Shown: positions 10,741 to 22,339 of the stretch, piece after piece
Layout: each line of letters begins with the position of its first letter
How positions within the stretch are numbered: position 1 is the stretch's first letter
Source of the DNA: Dillenia suffruticosa
Taxonomy: Eukaryota; Streptophyta; Magnoliopsida; Dilleniales; Dilleniaceae
Length of the DNA stretch: 64,000 nt
NCBI GenBank assembly: GCA_033439265.1
Contig: JAVTVX010000019.1
Span: 16,456,039 to 16,520,038 of the forward strand
Direction of reading: 5' to 3'
The notes under the pieces: generated by a model
What the model was told of the DNA's origin: nothing
What the model saw: the letters and a program-made list of their open reading frames with translations, nothing else
Databases searched by the model: none
Position numbers and translations under genes: made by a program

Positions 10741-10771
<31 letters not shown>
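10741..10771. repeat. (CT)n microsatellite in the presumed 5' leader of the 10423-10725 gene
   Basis: About fifteen CT units on the + strand read as (GA)n in the sense of the minus-strand gene, ending 15 bases before its ATG. GA/CT tracts are common in plant core promoters and leaders, so an influence on expression is possible but not shown. Confidence 0.9.
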
Positions 10772-10773
<2 letters not shown>

Positions 10774-10924
10774 TTTTTCTTGCCTTGCTCAGTTATGGAA
10801 TGTGTGGATGTTAAGGATCTGAATTTATATTGGAGAGATGAAGGTTTGTCAAAAAATGAACGCAGTCCAACAAATTGGTGACTACTTAATTGCGTATTTG
10901 AATGAATTGATTTCAAGCATGAGG

Positions 10925-10948
10925 CCACGTGGTAAGCGTGCATATATT
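10925..10948 (-). promoter_or_regulatory. G-box palindrome CCACGTGG with nearby TATA-like sequence
   Basis: A perfect CCACGTGG palindrome (10925-10932), the bHLH/bZIP G-box core, lies 200 bases upstream of the ATG at 10725. AATATATG on the minus strand (10941-10948) is TATA-like but lies on the far side of the G-box. The transcription start cannot be placed, so promoter use is inferred. Confidence 0.4.
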
Positions 10949-10989
10949 TTTTCTTCTTGTGTAATTCTAGAAAGAGTGATGGATTCACA

Positions 10990-11585
10990 ATTTAAAATAT
11001 ATATTCTTTAATTTTAGAACAATATAAGGTAATTTTTTTTTTCTTTTGCAAATATTAGTGATGTTCCAAATGTATGTCCCATGAAAACATTTCATTAGAT
11101 GACTTATGAGATCTGGTATTTTCTGGATAATGATTTATTTTTATAATGTCAAATTAAAATTTACGTATTAACCGAAAAATAAGATATAAATATCTATTTT
11201 TCTTTGAAAAAAAAATCTCCTTGATGAGTGTAAAAATTGAATGTATCGACTAAGTAATTAGACAAATCTTACATAATTTGAAATTTTTCTAAACAAATAT
11301 TGGAAACGATAATTTTGGATAATGTCCGACAAAAGTAACCCTATGCAGGTAATCGATGGGTCTGATTCTAATTCTATGGTTGAAGGTACCATAATGTTAA
11401 CCCTGATTCACTTCTTTAAATTTTCTTTTTTAATAATTCACAATTTAGTTGGGAAGTATAAGAAAAAAAAAATATTTTCTTTATTAAAAACTATAAATTA
11501 TATTAAAAATGATTTTTAATAAAAAAGGACTATTTTTCCGCCCAAAAATATTAGGGAGGATATTTTAGTTTCCGTTTCAAAATCA

Positions 11586-11588
<3 letters not shown>
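10990..11588. other. AT-rich stretch upstream of the small gene, no recognised feature
   Basis: Only short, low-complexity frames are present. Nothing here supports a gene or a named repeat. Confidence 0.5.

Positions 11589-11589
<1 letters not shown>

Positions 11590-11639
<50 letters not shown>
11590..11639. repeat. (CT)n microsatellite, about 25 units
   Basis: An uninterrupted CT run is followed by a GC-richer 130-base patch (11640-11770) with no long open frame. It could be a leader or promoter fragment of a lost gene, but this is not supported further. Confidence 0.9.
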
Positions 11640-11642
<3 letters not shown>

Positions 11643-14218
11643 GTTCATCCGGGAGGCATTTCAATTTTCTCGAATCCATTTGATAATCTAGTCAAGCCTG
11701 CCGCCGGAGAAAAAGGAAGAAGAAAATTTAGCCATTCCTGCTGCGCCGGCCCAGCTTTAGCCAATTAAAGTCTTTTGTCAATATTCAATTAGATCCAAAA
11801 GGCAAAGGCAGGAGCATATCATAATTCACTTACATAATCTAACTTTTTTAAATTGAATAATGGTACATTTTACCCTTTTAATCATATATCTTAATTTTGA
11901 GCTCTGAAAATAATAAAAAAAATTTAAGAGAATCAACCATCCTAACCGAATTAATCGGATAAAATCTAAATATAGATGATGAAAAAAAAATTCACTTATG
12001 TTCATCTACGAAGTTTATTAATCAAATTCCTTTAAATTGAATGATAATATTCTATCCTTTAAGTAAAAATCTCGAGTTTGAGCACTCAAAATAGAAAAAA
12101 AAAGATTTAAAAAGACCAACCCTATAACGGGCCTCATAGTACTTATCTCGAATTATCTGGTATAATCTGAATACCGAACAATAAAAACAAATGAAATCTA
12201 TGTGGTTTATTAATGATCATTTTCTTTCTTTTCTTTTATGTGGACACTCCTTAGAATAATTTACATATATTTTTTTTTTGGTTTAAAACATAGAGTTTGA
12301 ATTTGATTAATTAATGATTAGTCATTAGGGTACTATTACTATATTACCCGTACGCACTATGTTTTTACACCGCTTGATCAAAGTAGTAGTATTTTATTTT
12401 GTTGAATTCTAAGTCTAAAAACTCAGGGTTATTTTCTAAAATATTGAGAAATGAAACTCAGTTTATTAAAATATTGAGATTTTTATTTTTATTTCAAAAT
12501 TATTTGCATTTTTATTTGTGGGCTCGGGTAGTTAGGAATCGAGCTTGAGCTCGAATCCAATTGTGTCGAGGTTGAAGGCTTGACTAGGTATCCGTGATCC
12601 ATTAATTATATTTTTTAAAAATAATTCTTATATGTAATTATATTTCTTAAAATAATTTTATATATAAAATTACGTTTATATGTATATTTTTTTGAATATA
12701 TTACTTACACTATCTAACGATACTATATGACGACACTATTTGACGACACTTCGAATTTGAGCTTGAGCTCAAAAATGTATACTCGATGAGCTCGAACTCA
12801 CCTAAATAACACTCGAACTAAGTTCGGATATCGACACTACCCAACTCGACCCAAGTGTTATAGCACTTCTACACCAAACTTGAGGGAAAGTATTTGAAAC
12901 AAGAAGAGCAATCGAACTCAAACATGGCGTCCTGGATACCAAGGGCTCAACTCAAGCTTAAGCATTTGAAGCTTTGGGCAGCATTATTTCCAACATTATG
13001 CAAGCATTATGAGGTTCTAAATGATCCAAAATCAGGCACAAGTCTGGCCCAAGTCCACCCCAAGAGAAGTCCATAACATAGCCCAAGAGAAATCGTGAAC
13101 AGTCCACGAAATGTCTAAAACACTTGGAGCCTAATCCATTGATGCTTTGGACTGCATTCTCTCCAACATAGCCGGGACATTTCAAGGTCAAATGTGTGTC
13201 AAAGGAAGCCCAAAATGAAGACAAGCTCTCCAAGAATTGGCCCAATCTGCCACATAAAAATTAGCTCATGGAAAGCTATCTAGGAGCTTTCCAATAACTA
13301 GTTCTCTGATTCTCAAACTAGTTTAGGCTCCTTTATATTTTAACAGGACTCTCATCTCATATTTGAAATTGAAAGTCATAAAGAAGAGTTGAAAATGTAT
13401 TGACGGATCAGAGAGCACTATCAACAGATAGTTACTCTAGTGGGTAAGGGTATTAGATCTATTAATCAAGTTTTGGAATCGTAATTTGAGAGTGAAAAAA
13501 GCTATGTTGAAAGCGTTCTCCTAAAATTGGACTTAATGTGTTCAAATCGGGTTAATCGAAATATGATTTCGGATATCGATTGGTATATACAAAAATGGAG
13601 TGATCAGAGAGCATTATAACAACATAGGAAAGAATTGAGTATGGGGAAAGATGTTTGAAGAATCAAAGAACTAGAGAACAATCTTCTCTCTAGTTGGAAT
13701 GTTCTTTTCACTTCCCTCTTAATCTCTCTTGTTCTAGATTGGGATCAAAGAGTTAGAAAAAATTTCTCTCTAGTTGGAATGCCTTCTCCATTTATCTCTC
13801 CATTTCTTATGTTCTAGGCATTGTCCCTCTTCTTTCTCAATCATTTTGTACATGGCATTTGTCTCTCTTTACGTGGGCATTTGGCCCACTTCTTCTTTGT
13901 AACATTTCCTCATAAATACAGAGAAAATGCTTTTGTTCTTTGCATGGTTCTTCCACTGCTGTTGTTCCTGGATATCACACTTTATTTTTGGATTTAGAGC
14001 AATCTCCTGTAAGTTCCTTTATGTTTTCAAACATTGGGTATCCAAAACTCTATTTGCAAAGGTTGTTGACAATCTCCCACTTTTGGAGATTATGTCATAT
14101 GAGCTGCCATGGACGAGAGCTTGGAGCAATCTTCTTCGGAATGCTTCTTCGCATCATACTCTATTTTTTTTTTACAACACTTCGAATTTCTTTCTTTGCC
14201 CCTCTTATCTCTTATCTG
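11640..14218. other. Gene-free region, probably decayed repeats
   Basis: No protein family is recognised. From about 12880 to 13920 the sequence has the look of retroelement leader or LTR DNA. There are repeated phrases such as GATCAGAGAGCA(C/T)TAT (near 13407 and 13591) and TCTCTCTAGTTGGAATG (near 13684 and 13765), and a CATAAATACAGAG promoter-like end near 13911. No pair of LTRs, primer site or target duplication could be matched. An ATG-led frame of 105 codons at 13927-14244 is hydrophobic and not convincing. Confidence 0.4.
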
Positions 14219-14539
14219 TGTTGGATTTCTTCTTATTATTTTGAGCTCCAACTTTGAGCCTATTTTCAATTTATGTAAACAGAAAGGTAATGTGGGTGTA
14301 GTGAAAACCCTAACTAGTGAATTGAGAGTCGAGAGTACATGAGTGTGTGGCTGTGAGGTATGTGTGTATGAAGTGTTTGAAAGCTTTGCCTGTGTGCTTT
14401 ATTTTTCTTCTGTCATAATACAATTTCACTCTTGATCCACCTGTGGATGCAGGTTTCATGACCAAACCGCATAAATTTTTTGCGTCTGTTGCTTATTTGT
14501 TTGTGTATTGTTGAGATTTGTTTTCTGCTTTACTGATCA
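14219..14539 (+). repeat. 5' LTR of the Tork-like element
   Basis: It starts TGTTGG and ends near TGATCA. It matches 46527-46881 over shared blocks such as TTTTCAATTTATGTAAA, GTGTGTG-rich sequence and ATAAATT(C/T)TTG, with many differences and a poly(A) expansion in the 3' copy. The divergence points to an old insertion. Confidence 0.75.
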
Positions 14540-14542
14540 AAT

Positions 14543-14555
14543 CTGGTATCAGAGC
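14543..14555 (+). other. Primer binding site (initiator Met tRNA) of the Tork-like element
   Basis: TGGTATCAGAGCT follows the 5' LTR after three bases. It is the standard plant copia primer site, complementary to the 3' end of Met-tRNA. Confidence 0.9.
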
Positions 14556-15320
14556 TCACTTCTTACGTTTTTATGGTTTGCCGTTAGTTTTACATGTAAG
14601 AAGGGCTATTTTTATTTTTGTTAGGCTCCTGGAAGAATTAGAGGGAGGTGCTTATATCCTTAGAATCTACATTTCCTCATCTTTCCGCCACAATTGAGAT
14701 TGTCAAAATGCCGAATTTTTTTCTCACTCTCTAACGGAAGTTCACAGTCTTCAGCTTCATAATCCGTGTACTTGCGGTTGCATTCACTAGAAACCACCAC
14801 CATCATTGGATAGCTCGTCTCAAGTTCAGTTAGACTATAAAAAATCATCACCAGAATCTACCGGGTGAAGCACACTTGCTAGACGAGGAGTGGGCGTTGT
14901 TCAACAAGGTAGATAATCTGGTTGGTGATGTAAGCTCACCAAATCATTTTATCTAAGTTTTTTATTGCTTTTTGGAATCTTTGATCAAAATTATTAGATT
15001 GTAAGAGTGTTGTTGTTTTAAGAAGACAGTTTAGTAGTATAAATCTCTATTTTCTAATTTGATGATTTTGGATTAAGATCCTTGTAAAAAAAAGAAAAAT
15101 AATAACTGTGTTGTTTCGTGTGGGCGCGTACATGGTTGTTTCATGAGTTTTAGGGCTCTGCGCCATTGGATTAGTTGTGGATTCATTGACCATTGACTGT
15201 TGACAACTTTTTAGGCAGACCCCTTCCCACCTTTCTTGAGTGTCCTCAATCTATTTTTGTGGTCTTTTTTTTTTTTTTTGATTTGGTGAGTATTTTGGCT
15301 ATTTTGGTTGGTTGTAAGCA
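14556..15320 (+). other. Untranslated leader of the Tork-like element
   Basis: Noncoding sequence lies between the primer site and the gag ATG at 15321. No other feature is seen apart from a T-rich run near 15267-15279. Confidence 0.5.
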
Positions 15321-16751
15321 ATGGAAACCGGTGCAACAAAATGATTACTTTGAATTGAACTAATTACCTTTCTTTGAAGGGTGAAATGAAAAACAGCGAT
15401 GAACATCGCGCTCGTCGCTGAAAACAGCGACGAACCCCGCGTTCGTCGCTGAAATCATGACATTTTTTGGTTATTTTAAAGTTTTTTTTAATTAATTTTA
15501 TACATGTCTACGGAATGAAAAGTATGCGCAAAGATCAAAATCATGACATGCTATTATTATTTTTTCATCTAATATCTTTATATAATTTTTTATTTATTTT
15601 AATTACTAACTATCTATTTAATTAATTACTATTACTAACTAACTAACTAATTACTCTGTCTTAGTTGATTGCCTTTTACTTTTGGCATCCTTGCCACGTA
15701 TTTCGGCTCCAATTGCATGAACTTTGGGTTTCCTTTCTTATTTTTAAGCAAAGTGCATTAAGCACATCAATGTACATTCGTGAGGGGCAAATTGTACAAA
15801 TATAGAGGAAATGCATGAACAATTATGCATAAATGAACACTTGCAACGCTTTCAGCGGTTTCATTTAACTATTACAATATTTAATTATTAAAATGTGCAC
15901 TTTCATTTAATAATATTTATATTTGATTAGGAAAAATGTCATGTCAAATTTAAACATTTTTAAATTTTTATTAAATATAGATAATGAATCTGCAACGAAA
16001 AGGTCTTTTCGTTACGATTTCAGCGACGAAATCTCTGCGCGTCGCTGATTTTAGCGACGAACAACTTATTCGTGGCTGAAATCTGCGACGAACTAATGTT
16101 GTTGCTGATTTCAGCGACGAAACATCTATTCGTCGCCAATTTCAGCGATGAAATATCTTCTCGTTGCTGAAATGCGCGACGAAATTAGTTTTTGTCGCTG
16201 AAATCTGCGACAAAATTCGTTTTCATCGCAAATTCAGCGACGAGGAATGATTTCGTCGCTAAGTTAGCTACGAAGTTTTTTTCGTTGCTAATATCGTTGG
16301 AAAATGGTTATGAAATTTTTTTTCGCCGCCAAATTCGTCGCAAAATAACAACAAAAAATGTTTGTCGCAAAGGTCCGTCGCAAATTCCGTATTTTTTTGT
16401 AGTGTAAGAAACCCTTCAATTGGAAATTTGTGTATTTATTAAACAATGGATTCATCACAATGTGTTGAACCATGCCTATGGTAAAACTTATCCACATTCT
16501 TTGTGGCAAAAATTAGAGGAATTGTCTGCAGTGAAAAATGGTTTTCATAAGATATATGTGATTAGGTAGTTGATGTATTTTAGATATAAAGATGAGACTT
16601 TCATTATTGATCACTTGAATGACTTTCAACGCATTATAAATAGGTTAACTAGTTTGGGGACTAATTTTGATGATAAGACTAGAGTTTGGTACTTCTTGAT
16701 TCTTTGCTAAACACATAAATCATTTGGAGTAACAGTTTGCAATACAGTTTT
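15321..16751 (+). pseudogene. gag (N-terminal part) of the Tork-like element, interrupted
   Basis: ATG at 15321 opens METGATK, followed after one small shift by a TNYLSLKGEM-like segment, the usual start of copia gag. At about 15390 a CACTA-like element begins. Gag resumes at 16405, where WQKLEELSAVKNGF, then LMYFRYKDETFIIDHLNDFQ and LTSLGTNFDDKTRVW are the UBN2 capsid-like region. The frame is then cut at 16751 by the Ale-like copia element and resumes at 21305. Premature stops are present. The protein would have formed the particle shell. Confidence 0.75.
15390..16404. mobile_element. CACTA-like non-autonomous element inside copia gag
   Basis: The right end TTTTTTTGTAGTG (16392-16404) is a typical inverted CACTACAAAAAAA terminus. 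Both arms hold dense GCGACGAA/TTCGTCGC repeats (15397-15450 and 16000-16390) of the subterminal type. The left terminus is not recognisable. No CACTA motif occurs near 15390, so that end is truncated or mutated. The interior is AT-rich and noncoding. It belongs to a different family from the elements at 8488 and 24932, because its subterminal motif is GCGACGAA rather than CGTCGCTAA/ACGGA. Confidence 0.65.
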
Positions 16752-17002
16752 AGATAAGAATTAATTGTGAAAGAAAATGATTTTGTATTGATCTACTTTG
16801 TTTTGATACACATGTGTATGTACAAAATTGATATACGTAATTATAGAATACAAATGAATCAATTAAGCAATGAACGGAAAAGAGAATCAACTAAAAAGGA
16901 AAAGTCAATTAGACAACTAAAGAGAATGATATAATGGATGTCAAATCTTATACTTATAATCAAGATTTTCAATTGATATTATTTCCTGTAATTCTGCTAA
17001 TA
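16752..17002 (-). repeat. 3' LTR of the Ale-like element
   Basis: It aligns along its whole length with 21052-21299, with scattered substitutions. On the element strand both copies begin TATTAGC instead of the usual TG, so the altered terminus predates or accompanied insertion. Confidence 0.9.
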
Positions 17003-17014
17003 CTCCCCCTCAAG
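17003..17014 (-). other. Polypurine tract of the Ale-like element
   Basis: On the element strand TTGAGGGGGAG directly precedes the 3' LTR, the place where plus-strand DNA synthesis is primed. Confidence 0.85.
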
Positions 17015-17297
17015 CAGGTGCATGAAGGTCAGTAATGCCCAGTTTGCTTTGAAGAAATAAAAATTGGTCCTTGCATATGGCTTTAGTGAAAATGTTAGCC
17101 GGTTGGTTTGTAATAGAGATGACATGTGGTTGAATGATCCCAACTTCAGACTTTTCACATACAATGTGACAATCAATTTCAAGATATTTGGTGTGCTCAT
17201 GGAAGACTAGATTGGTAGCGATATGACATGCTATTTGATTGTCACAATATGGAGTAGTAGCAGATGATAAGGAGATGCTAAGGTCACTAAGTAAAGA

Positions 17298-17486
17298 TCA
17301 AAACCAAATGATTTCTCGTGTAGTGGTGGCCATGGCCCGATATTCGGCCTCAGCTGATAAATGTGATATAGTCTGTTGCTTTTTACTCTTCAAAGATATC
17401 AAACTATGACAAAAAAAGGTGCAGTATCCTGTAGTTGATCGACGGGTTTGAGGATAGTCAAATAGATGAGACGACCAACTAAGCAT
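17298..17486 (-). pseudogene. RNase H end of the Ale-like pol
   Basis: This frame reads [20 protein letters not shown], then [19 protein letters not shown]. That is the standard C-terminal RNase H segment of copia polyproteins (STSGYC, then KKQ, then SSAEAEYRA). It is separated from the RT by stops near 17487-17617. Confidence 0.9.
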
Positions 17487-17617
17487 CGATAAGAGGAGGG
17501 ATCTTCTAGTTAATCGCCGATAGAGTCGGTAAGTTTGAGATTTTGTTCCATGGTTATATGAGCAATGCGAGCTCCTATGAGGCCAGAATTTGCAAGGAGG
17601 TCAATGACATATTTATG

Positions 17618-18889
17618 TTATGAGAGATAAATGCCATGAGAAGATCTAGTTAACTCAATATCAAGAAAATACTTAATAAGGCCAAGGCCCTTAATGCAAA
17701 AGCATTGTAATAAGAAGAACTTGATTTGTGATAGAAGCTTTGGATTATTTCCGGTTATGACGATGTCATCAATATAAACCAAGAGGAAAAGTGAAGACGA
17801 CCCACGATGGAGACAAAATAGAGAATTATCAACATGTGATCTTGTGAAACCGGTTTCTAATAGAGTAGCAGAAAATGTGGTGAACCAATTTCTTCTGGTT
17901 TGTTTCAATCTATATATGGATTTTTTAAGCTTACAAACTAAATATTTCTCTCCCTGTTGTGGATGTCCGGAAGGTAAGCACATGTAGACTTTCTCTTGTA
18001 GTGGACCATATAAGAAAGTATTTTGCATATCAAACTGATAAAGAGGCCATCATTGAATAATAGCAATGGCTAAAAGGACTCGTATAGTTACCAATTTTGC
18101 TACTGGAGTAAATGTATCATGATAGTCCACCCTTTCAATTTGGGTATATCCTTTGGCAACTAAGCGCGCCTTGTAGCATTCAATGTTACCATTAGAATGC
18201 CGTTTAATTTTATAGATCCATTTGCATCCAATGAGTTTTTTATCCGGTGGAAGAGATATAATAGACCATGAATTTGTTGTTTCAAGGGCATTCAATTCTG
18301 TTTTTATACCTTCTCGCCACTCAGGTATGCGTATAGCTTGGGTAAACGTTTTGGATTCTGCAAGAGAGGTTAGGGCACCAAGAAAAGTACAGTATCTAGA
18401 AGAGAAATGATGGAAAGAAAGATAGTTTTTCAAAGGATATTTAGTACCTGAAAAAGTTGAAAATAATTGATGTTGAACTTGAGAGCAATGATAGTCTTGG
18501 TATTTTGTCAGAGGGCGAGTCACTCGTTGTGAGCGACGAAGGGGTATTGTGGAATGTGTAGTGGTGGGTTCAATATTGGAAGTTGGAGGTGGATAAGTAG
18601 AGTCATCAGTGTCGGTTAATGAGAGGGAAATAATATGGATAATTTCAGTCTTAATTGACACTTGTAATTCGCATGAAAAAATATTTTCATGAAACACGAC
18701 ATCTCTACTCACATAAATTATTTGAGATTTAATATAAAAAATTTTAAATTCCTTTTGGTCATATGGGTACCCAAGAAATATACCTAGTAAAGCACGTGAA
18801 TCAAATTTATGTTTGAGATGATTGTTTCGAGCAAAAACCAAACAGTTAAAAACACGTAAATGGTGATATGTAGGTATTCTGTGGAACAA
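17618..18889 (-). pseudogene. Reverse transcriptase (RVT_2) of the Ale-like element
   Basis: Two open pieces, 18050-18889 (279 codons) and 17618-18028 (136 codons), form the copia RT. The first holds the integrase tail (HHLRVFNCLVFARN), the region before RT, and the start of RT with GCKWIYKIKRHSNG, ARLVAKGYTQ and FTPVAKLVTIRVLLAIA. The second holds DMQNTFLYGPLQEKVYM-like sequence and the catalytic motif YIDD at about 17765-17776 (YVDD is more common). Stops between 18029 and 18049 break the frame. The active-site aspartates are kept, but the enzyme cannot be made whole. Confidence 0.9.
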
Positions 18890-19406
18890 AAGTTCAAAAG
18901 GGGTTTTACCATGAATAACGGCTGTAGGAGTGTGATTGATAAGATAAGCTATAGTAAGAATACATTCACCCCAAAATTTTACAAGTAGGTGAGATTGAAA
19001 TCGTAAAGCTCGTGCAACATTTAGTAAATGACGGTGTTTACGCTCGACACTCCCATTTTGTTGGGGTGTGTAAACACAACTATATTGATGGATGACACCA
19101 CGGGAATTAAAAAACTCGTTAATGTCATTATTAAAAATATTCTAATGCATTGTCACTATGTACTTGGCGAATGGAGGTATCAAATTGTATTTTAACCATA
19201 GAAAAAAAATAGCGTATATGGGTAAAGGCTTGGAATTTAAAACGCATCAAATATGTTCAAGTAGAATGTGAAAAATCATCCATGATTATGAGAAAATAAT
19301 GTGCACTAGTAATAGTAGGAGTAGAATATGGTTCCCAAATATCGATATGAATTAAATCAAAACAAGATTTAGAAGAAATAGAACTATATGGAAATGGAAG
19401 TCATGA
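18890..19406 (-). pseudogene. Integrase core of the Ale-like element, frameshifted
   Basis: Reading across shifts gives a GVIHQYSC segment, then TPQQNGSVERKHRHLLNVAR, then FWGECILTIAYLINHTP, the copia integrase core. No single frame spans it. Normal function would be insertion of the cDNA in the host genome. Confidence 0.8.
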
Positions 19407-19885
19407 TTATTTTGCTAAAGGGCAAATTATACAAGTACATTTAAATAAAAAACTGATACTAGAATTTAAATGAAAGAACAAGGGTAAGATACTTGAACTG
19501 GGGTGGCCAAGACGACAATGCCATAAGTCTTCTTTGTCTTTTGTAGCAATCGATGACAAAGATGAACTGTGGTTGAATTTTAGATCAAGATAGTAAAGAC
19601 CATCACATTCTCTTCCCAATCCAATTATCTTTTTCGTTTTCAGGTCCTGAAAAATATAACAGTTTGAGAAAAAAGTGACAGAACAATTAAAAGTTTTTGT
19701 GATTTTGCTAATGGATATAAGGTTGAACTTAAAAGATGGGACATACAAAACTTTATATAGTGAAAATCTAATGAAAATTTAATAGAACATAAGTGAGTTA
19801 CTGGAACAACGCTACCATTTGAAAGTTTGACAAGTTGGTTGTTATGGCAAGAGGTATCATGTAAGGATTTTAGATCGTGAGTCAT
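19407..19885 (-). pseudogene. Protease end and GAG-pre-integrase domain of the Ale-like element
   Basis: The frame 19407-19748 reads VPSFKFNLISISKI, then LWHCRLGHPSSSIL, the typical pre-integrase zinc-binding region, and ends in CTCIICPLAK, the last zinc ligands. The overlapping frame 19640-19885 carries the preceding segment in another phase (NGSVVPVTHLC). A frameshift therefore lies near 19750. Confidence 0.8.
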
Positions 19886-19912
19886 ATGATCATTGTATCT
19901 ATAATCGATTAC

Positions 19913-21000
19913 TCAAGTGTCATTGTAATGGGAAGAAATACAAGAGACCATACTTGTCAGGTTAGTTAAAGGATGAGATGGTTTATTGTTGTTGGATTGG
20001 ATTAAGGAGAGGAGTTGCTGTACTTGTTTCTCAGTGAAGGGTAAGCTATGAGAAGAAAATGATGCACTATCCGTAGCAGCTGCAACTGGTCGATTATGAT
20101 TTGGTGCATAGTTCTGCTCATATCGAGATTGATTTGTTCTCAGTTGGTTGGATGTAACAGAAAGCATATTAGCTTGTTTCTTGCGGTACCACTTCTCAAT
20201 ATGTCCATCCCTTCCACAATAATTACAGTGTTTGTGATGTTTCGATTTATCTTGCCATGGAGAAAGAGAATGTTGTCTTCCATGGTGAGTCACAAATACA
20301 AATTGATCTGGTATGAGATTGGATATACGTACTAACCTTTGTCGTTCTTCTTGTTGCACAAGCGCATAAGCTTGAGCAACGATAGAAAATGATTCATGAG
20401 TAAGATTTGATTTCTTATCAATATATATGTATCATTCAAACGCATCAAAAATTGGATAAGACGGTCACGCTGCTAGAAAGTTATGAGTTCTTGAGCAGAA
20501 CCACAAGTACATGTAGTTGGTGAGTTGTAAACATTAAGTTCATCTCATAGTGTTTTTAAACCGATGTAGTAATCTGCAATGGAGTTATTTTGCTGAAAAT
20601 GGTTAACGATGGCTCATTAGATTTCAAATATCCGTGCAACATTTTGTTGGGAAAAACTATCTTGAAGATCATGCCATACATCATGGACTGTCTCCATGAA
20701 GATAATGCTGCTTGCAATTTCTTTATTGACTGCATTGAGAAACCAAGATAATACCATATTGTTGCAATGACTCCAAAGGGTGAAGGTGGGTGAATTTGGT
20801 TCTGGCTTCACAATCGACCCGTCTAAGAATCCTAATTTGTTCTTTGTCTCAAAAGCTATGGTAATGGCAAGACACCAAGTTGGATAGTTATCTCCAATCA
20901 ATAGTTGAGAAACTAACATGGTACTTGGATTGTCTGAATGGTGTAAGAAATATGGTAAGATTAGATCTGCTTCAAGAGCCATTGGATTTGACATTACCAA
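19913..21000 (-). pseudogene. gag of the Ale-like element
   Basis: The start at 21000 (MVMSNPMALEAD) leads into LLIGDNYPTWCLAITIAFET, LWSHCNNMVLSWFLNAVNKE and VWHDLQDSFSQQNVARIFEI, the UBN2 capsid-like domain. Stops near 20360-20616 interrupt it. A second piece, 19913-20359, holds the zinc knuckle CNYCGRDGHIEKWYRKK, where the fourth ligand C is replaced by Y, so the knuckle is defective. Confidence 0.85.
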
Positions 21001-21040
21001 GGAAGAATGAAGCGACTAGGGCTTACATGTTGAAGACCTA

Positions 21041-21051
21041 CTCTGATACCA
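21041..21051 (-). other. Primer binding site (Met tRNA) of the Ale-like element
   Basis: TGGTATCAGAG on the element strand directly abuts the 5' LTR, the standard copia primer site. Confidence 0.92.
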
Positions 21052-21299
21052 TGATAAAAATTGATTGTGAAAGAAAATGATTTTCTATTGATCTACTTTG
21101 TTTTGATACATATATATATACAAAATTCACATACGTAATTATAGAATACAAAGAAATCAATTAAGCAATAAACGGGAAAGAGAATCAACTAAAAAGAAAA
21201 AGTCAATTAGACAACTAAAGGGAAGGAAATAATGGATGTCAAATCTTGTTCCTATAATCAAGGTTTTTAATTGATATTATTTTCTTAGTTTTGCTAATA
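21052..21299 (-). repeat. 5' LTR of the Ale-like element
   Basis: It pairs with 16752-17002. It is bounded by the primer site on one side and by the GTTTT target duplication (21300-21304) on the other. Confidence 0.9.
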
Positions 21300-21304
21300 G
21301 TTTT

Positions 21305-22160
21305 TGGTGGTGTAGTTTCTTGAAACATAGCCAAGAATAATATCATTAATGAAAAGAGTAGAAGACGTTCACATGTAATTACTTATTCACAATCAAAAAT
21401 TCTAATTGCCAAGTCGAGATACAAAAATCAGATTAGCGATAAGGGTAAAAGAAATAAGAGTAGATGGAAGTTCAGAAGCAAATTCTTAATTGTCGAGTGT
21501 CATCATTGTAGTTAAAAAAGGACTTATCAAGAAGTTTTATTGATAATTGAACAAAGAGAACGAGGAGGAAGAACAATGACCAGAGCACTGATCTGAAAAG
21601 TGATACCAAAGAGATAATTACTACTACAATTAAGGATTTTCTTCTCGTTTGTGATGATACAATTAATCTTGTGAATTCTGAAACCATTTAAGTACAATGG
21701 GACTATTATCCATGCCACTTCTCTTAAAGGCTTGTTTATATCCCTGACACTTTGTATTTTTGGACTGAGGATGGGAAAGGTACTTTTGGACTGAGGATGG
21801 GAAATGATGATCAAGCTAAGATAACCAACTTGGGAGATTTTTCTTTGGAAATTAGCAATAGCATAAGATTAATTCTTAAAGATATGAAATATGTTCATGA
21901 CTTTCGATTGAATGTAATTTCTATTCGCAAGCTTGATGATGATGGTTTTTGCAACATTTTTTTTTCAATGGACTGTGGAGGCTCATTAAGGGTGATCTGG
22001 TTGTGGCAAGAAGTAAGAAGTATTGCGTATTGTAGTTGATGCAGTCAAGTGTTCTCATGAGTGTATTAGCATTTTAGATGATTATGCAACTCATTTGTAA
22101 AATAAAAGACTTGGGCATATGAGTGAAAAGGGGATGAATATATTGGTCCACCAAAACCTG
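21305..22160 (+). pseudogene. gag C-terminus, protease region and pre-integrase of the Tork-like element
   Basis: After the Ale-like insert, gag resumes with NIINEKSRRRSHV-like sequence and a degenerate zinc knuckle (VECHHC near 21494-21511). At 21790-21960 a frame reads RMGNDDQAKITNLGDFSLEI, then LKDMKYVHDFRLNVISIRKL, the protease C-terminal and pre-integrase linker. RLGHMSEKGMNIL at about 22110-22145 is the zinc-binding HHCC region. The protease catalytic Asp motif before 21700 is not readable. Frameshifts are frequent. Confidence 0.8.
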
Positions 22161-22339
22161 TTATTATGATTGACTTTTTGATGGATAGTGAGACTCTAAT
22201 CCGAATTTATTACAAAAAGAGAGGGACTTGTAAGAGAGGGATTTGTGCCACTTGAGTTAAAACTCATTAGCACCTGTTATTATGATTGATGAGTACATAT
22301 TTGAAGAGATGTGATGATTGCCTAGTAGGGAAATAGAAC

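Larger units (their letters stand above)
16752..21299 (-). mobile_element. Ale/Retrofit-like Ty1-copia retrotransposon
   Basis: A 4.5-kb element with 251-bp and 248-bp LTRs, flanked by the perfect 5-bp duplication GTTTT (16747-16751 and 21300-21304). It is inserted antisense in the gag of the Tork-like element. On the minus strand the order is LTR, Met-tRNA primer site, gag, pre-integrase, integrase, reverse transcriptase, RNase H, polypurine tract, LTR. Short LTRs and the gag type suggest the Ale lineage. Several stops and shifts break the single long frame. Confidence 0.9.

Noticed and set aside
10567..10881. + strand frames of 104 and 82 codons with Ser-Leu repeats
   Set aside because: They lie antisense to the intact minus-strand gene, and the Ser-Leu run is only the translated CT microsatellite.
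13927..14257. Two overlapping 105-codon + strand frames
   Set aside because: They are hydrophobic, Phe/Leu-rich translations of T-rich DNA in different phases and run into the copia LTR. No family is recognised.
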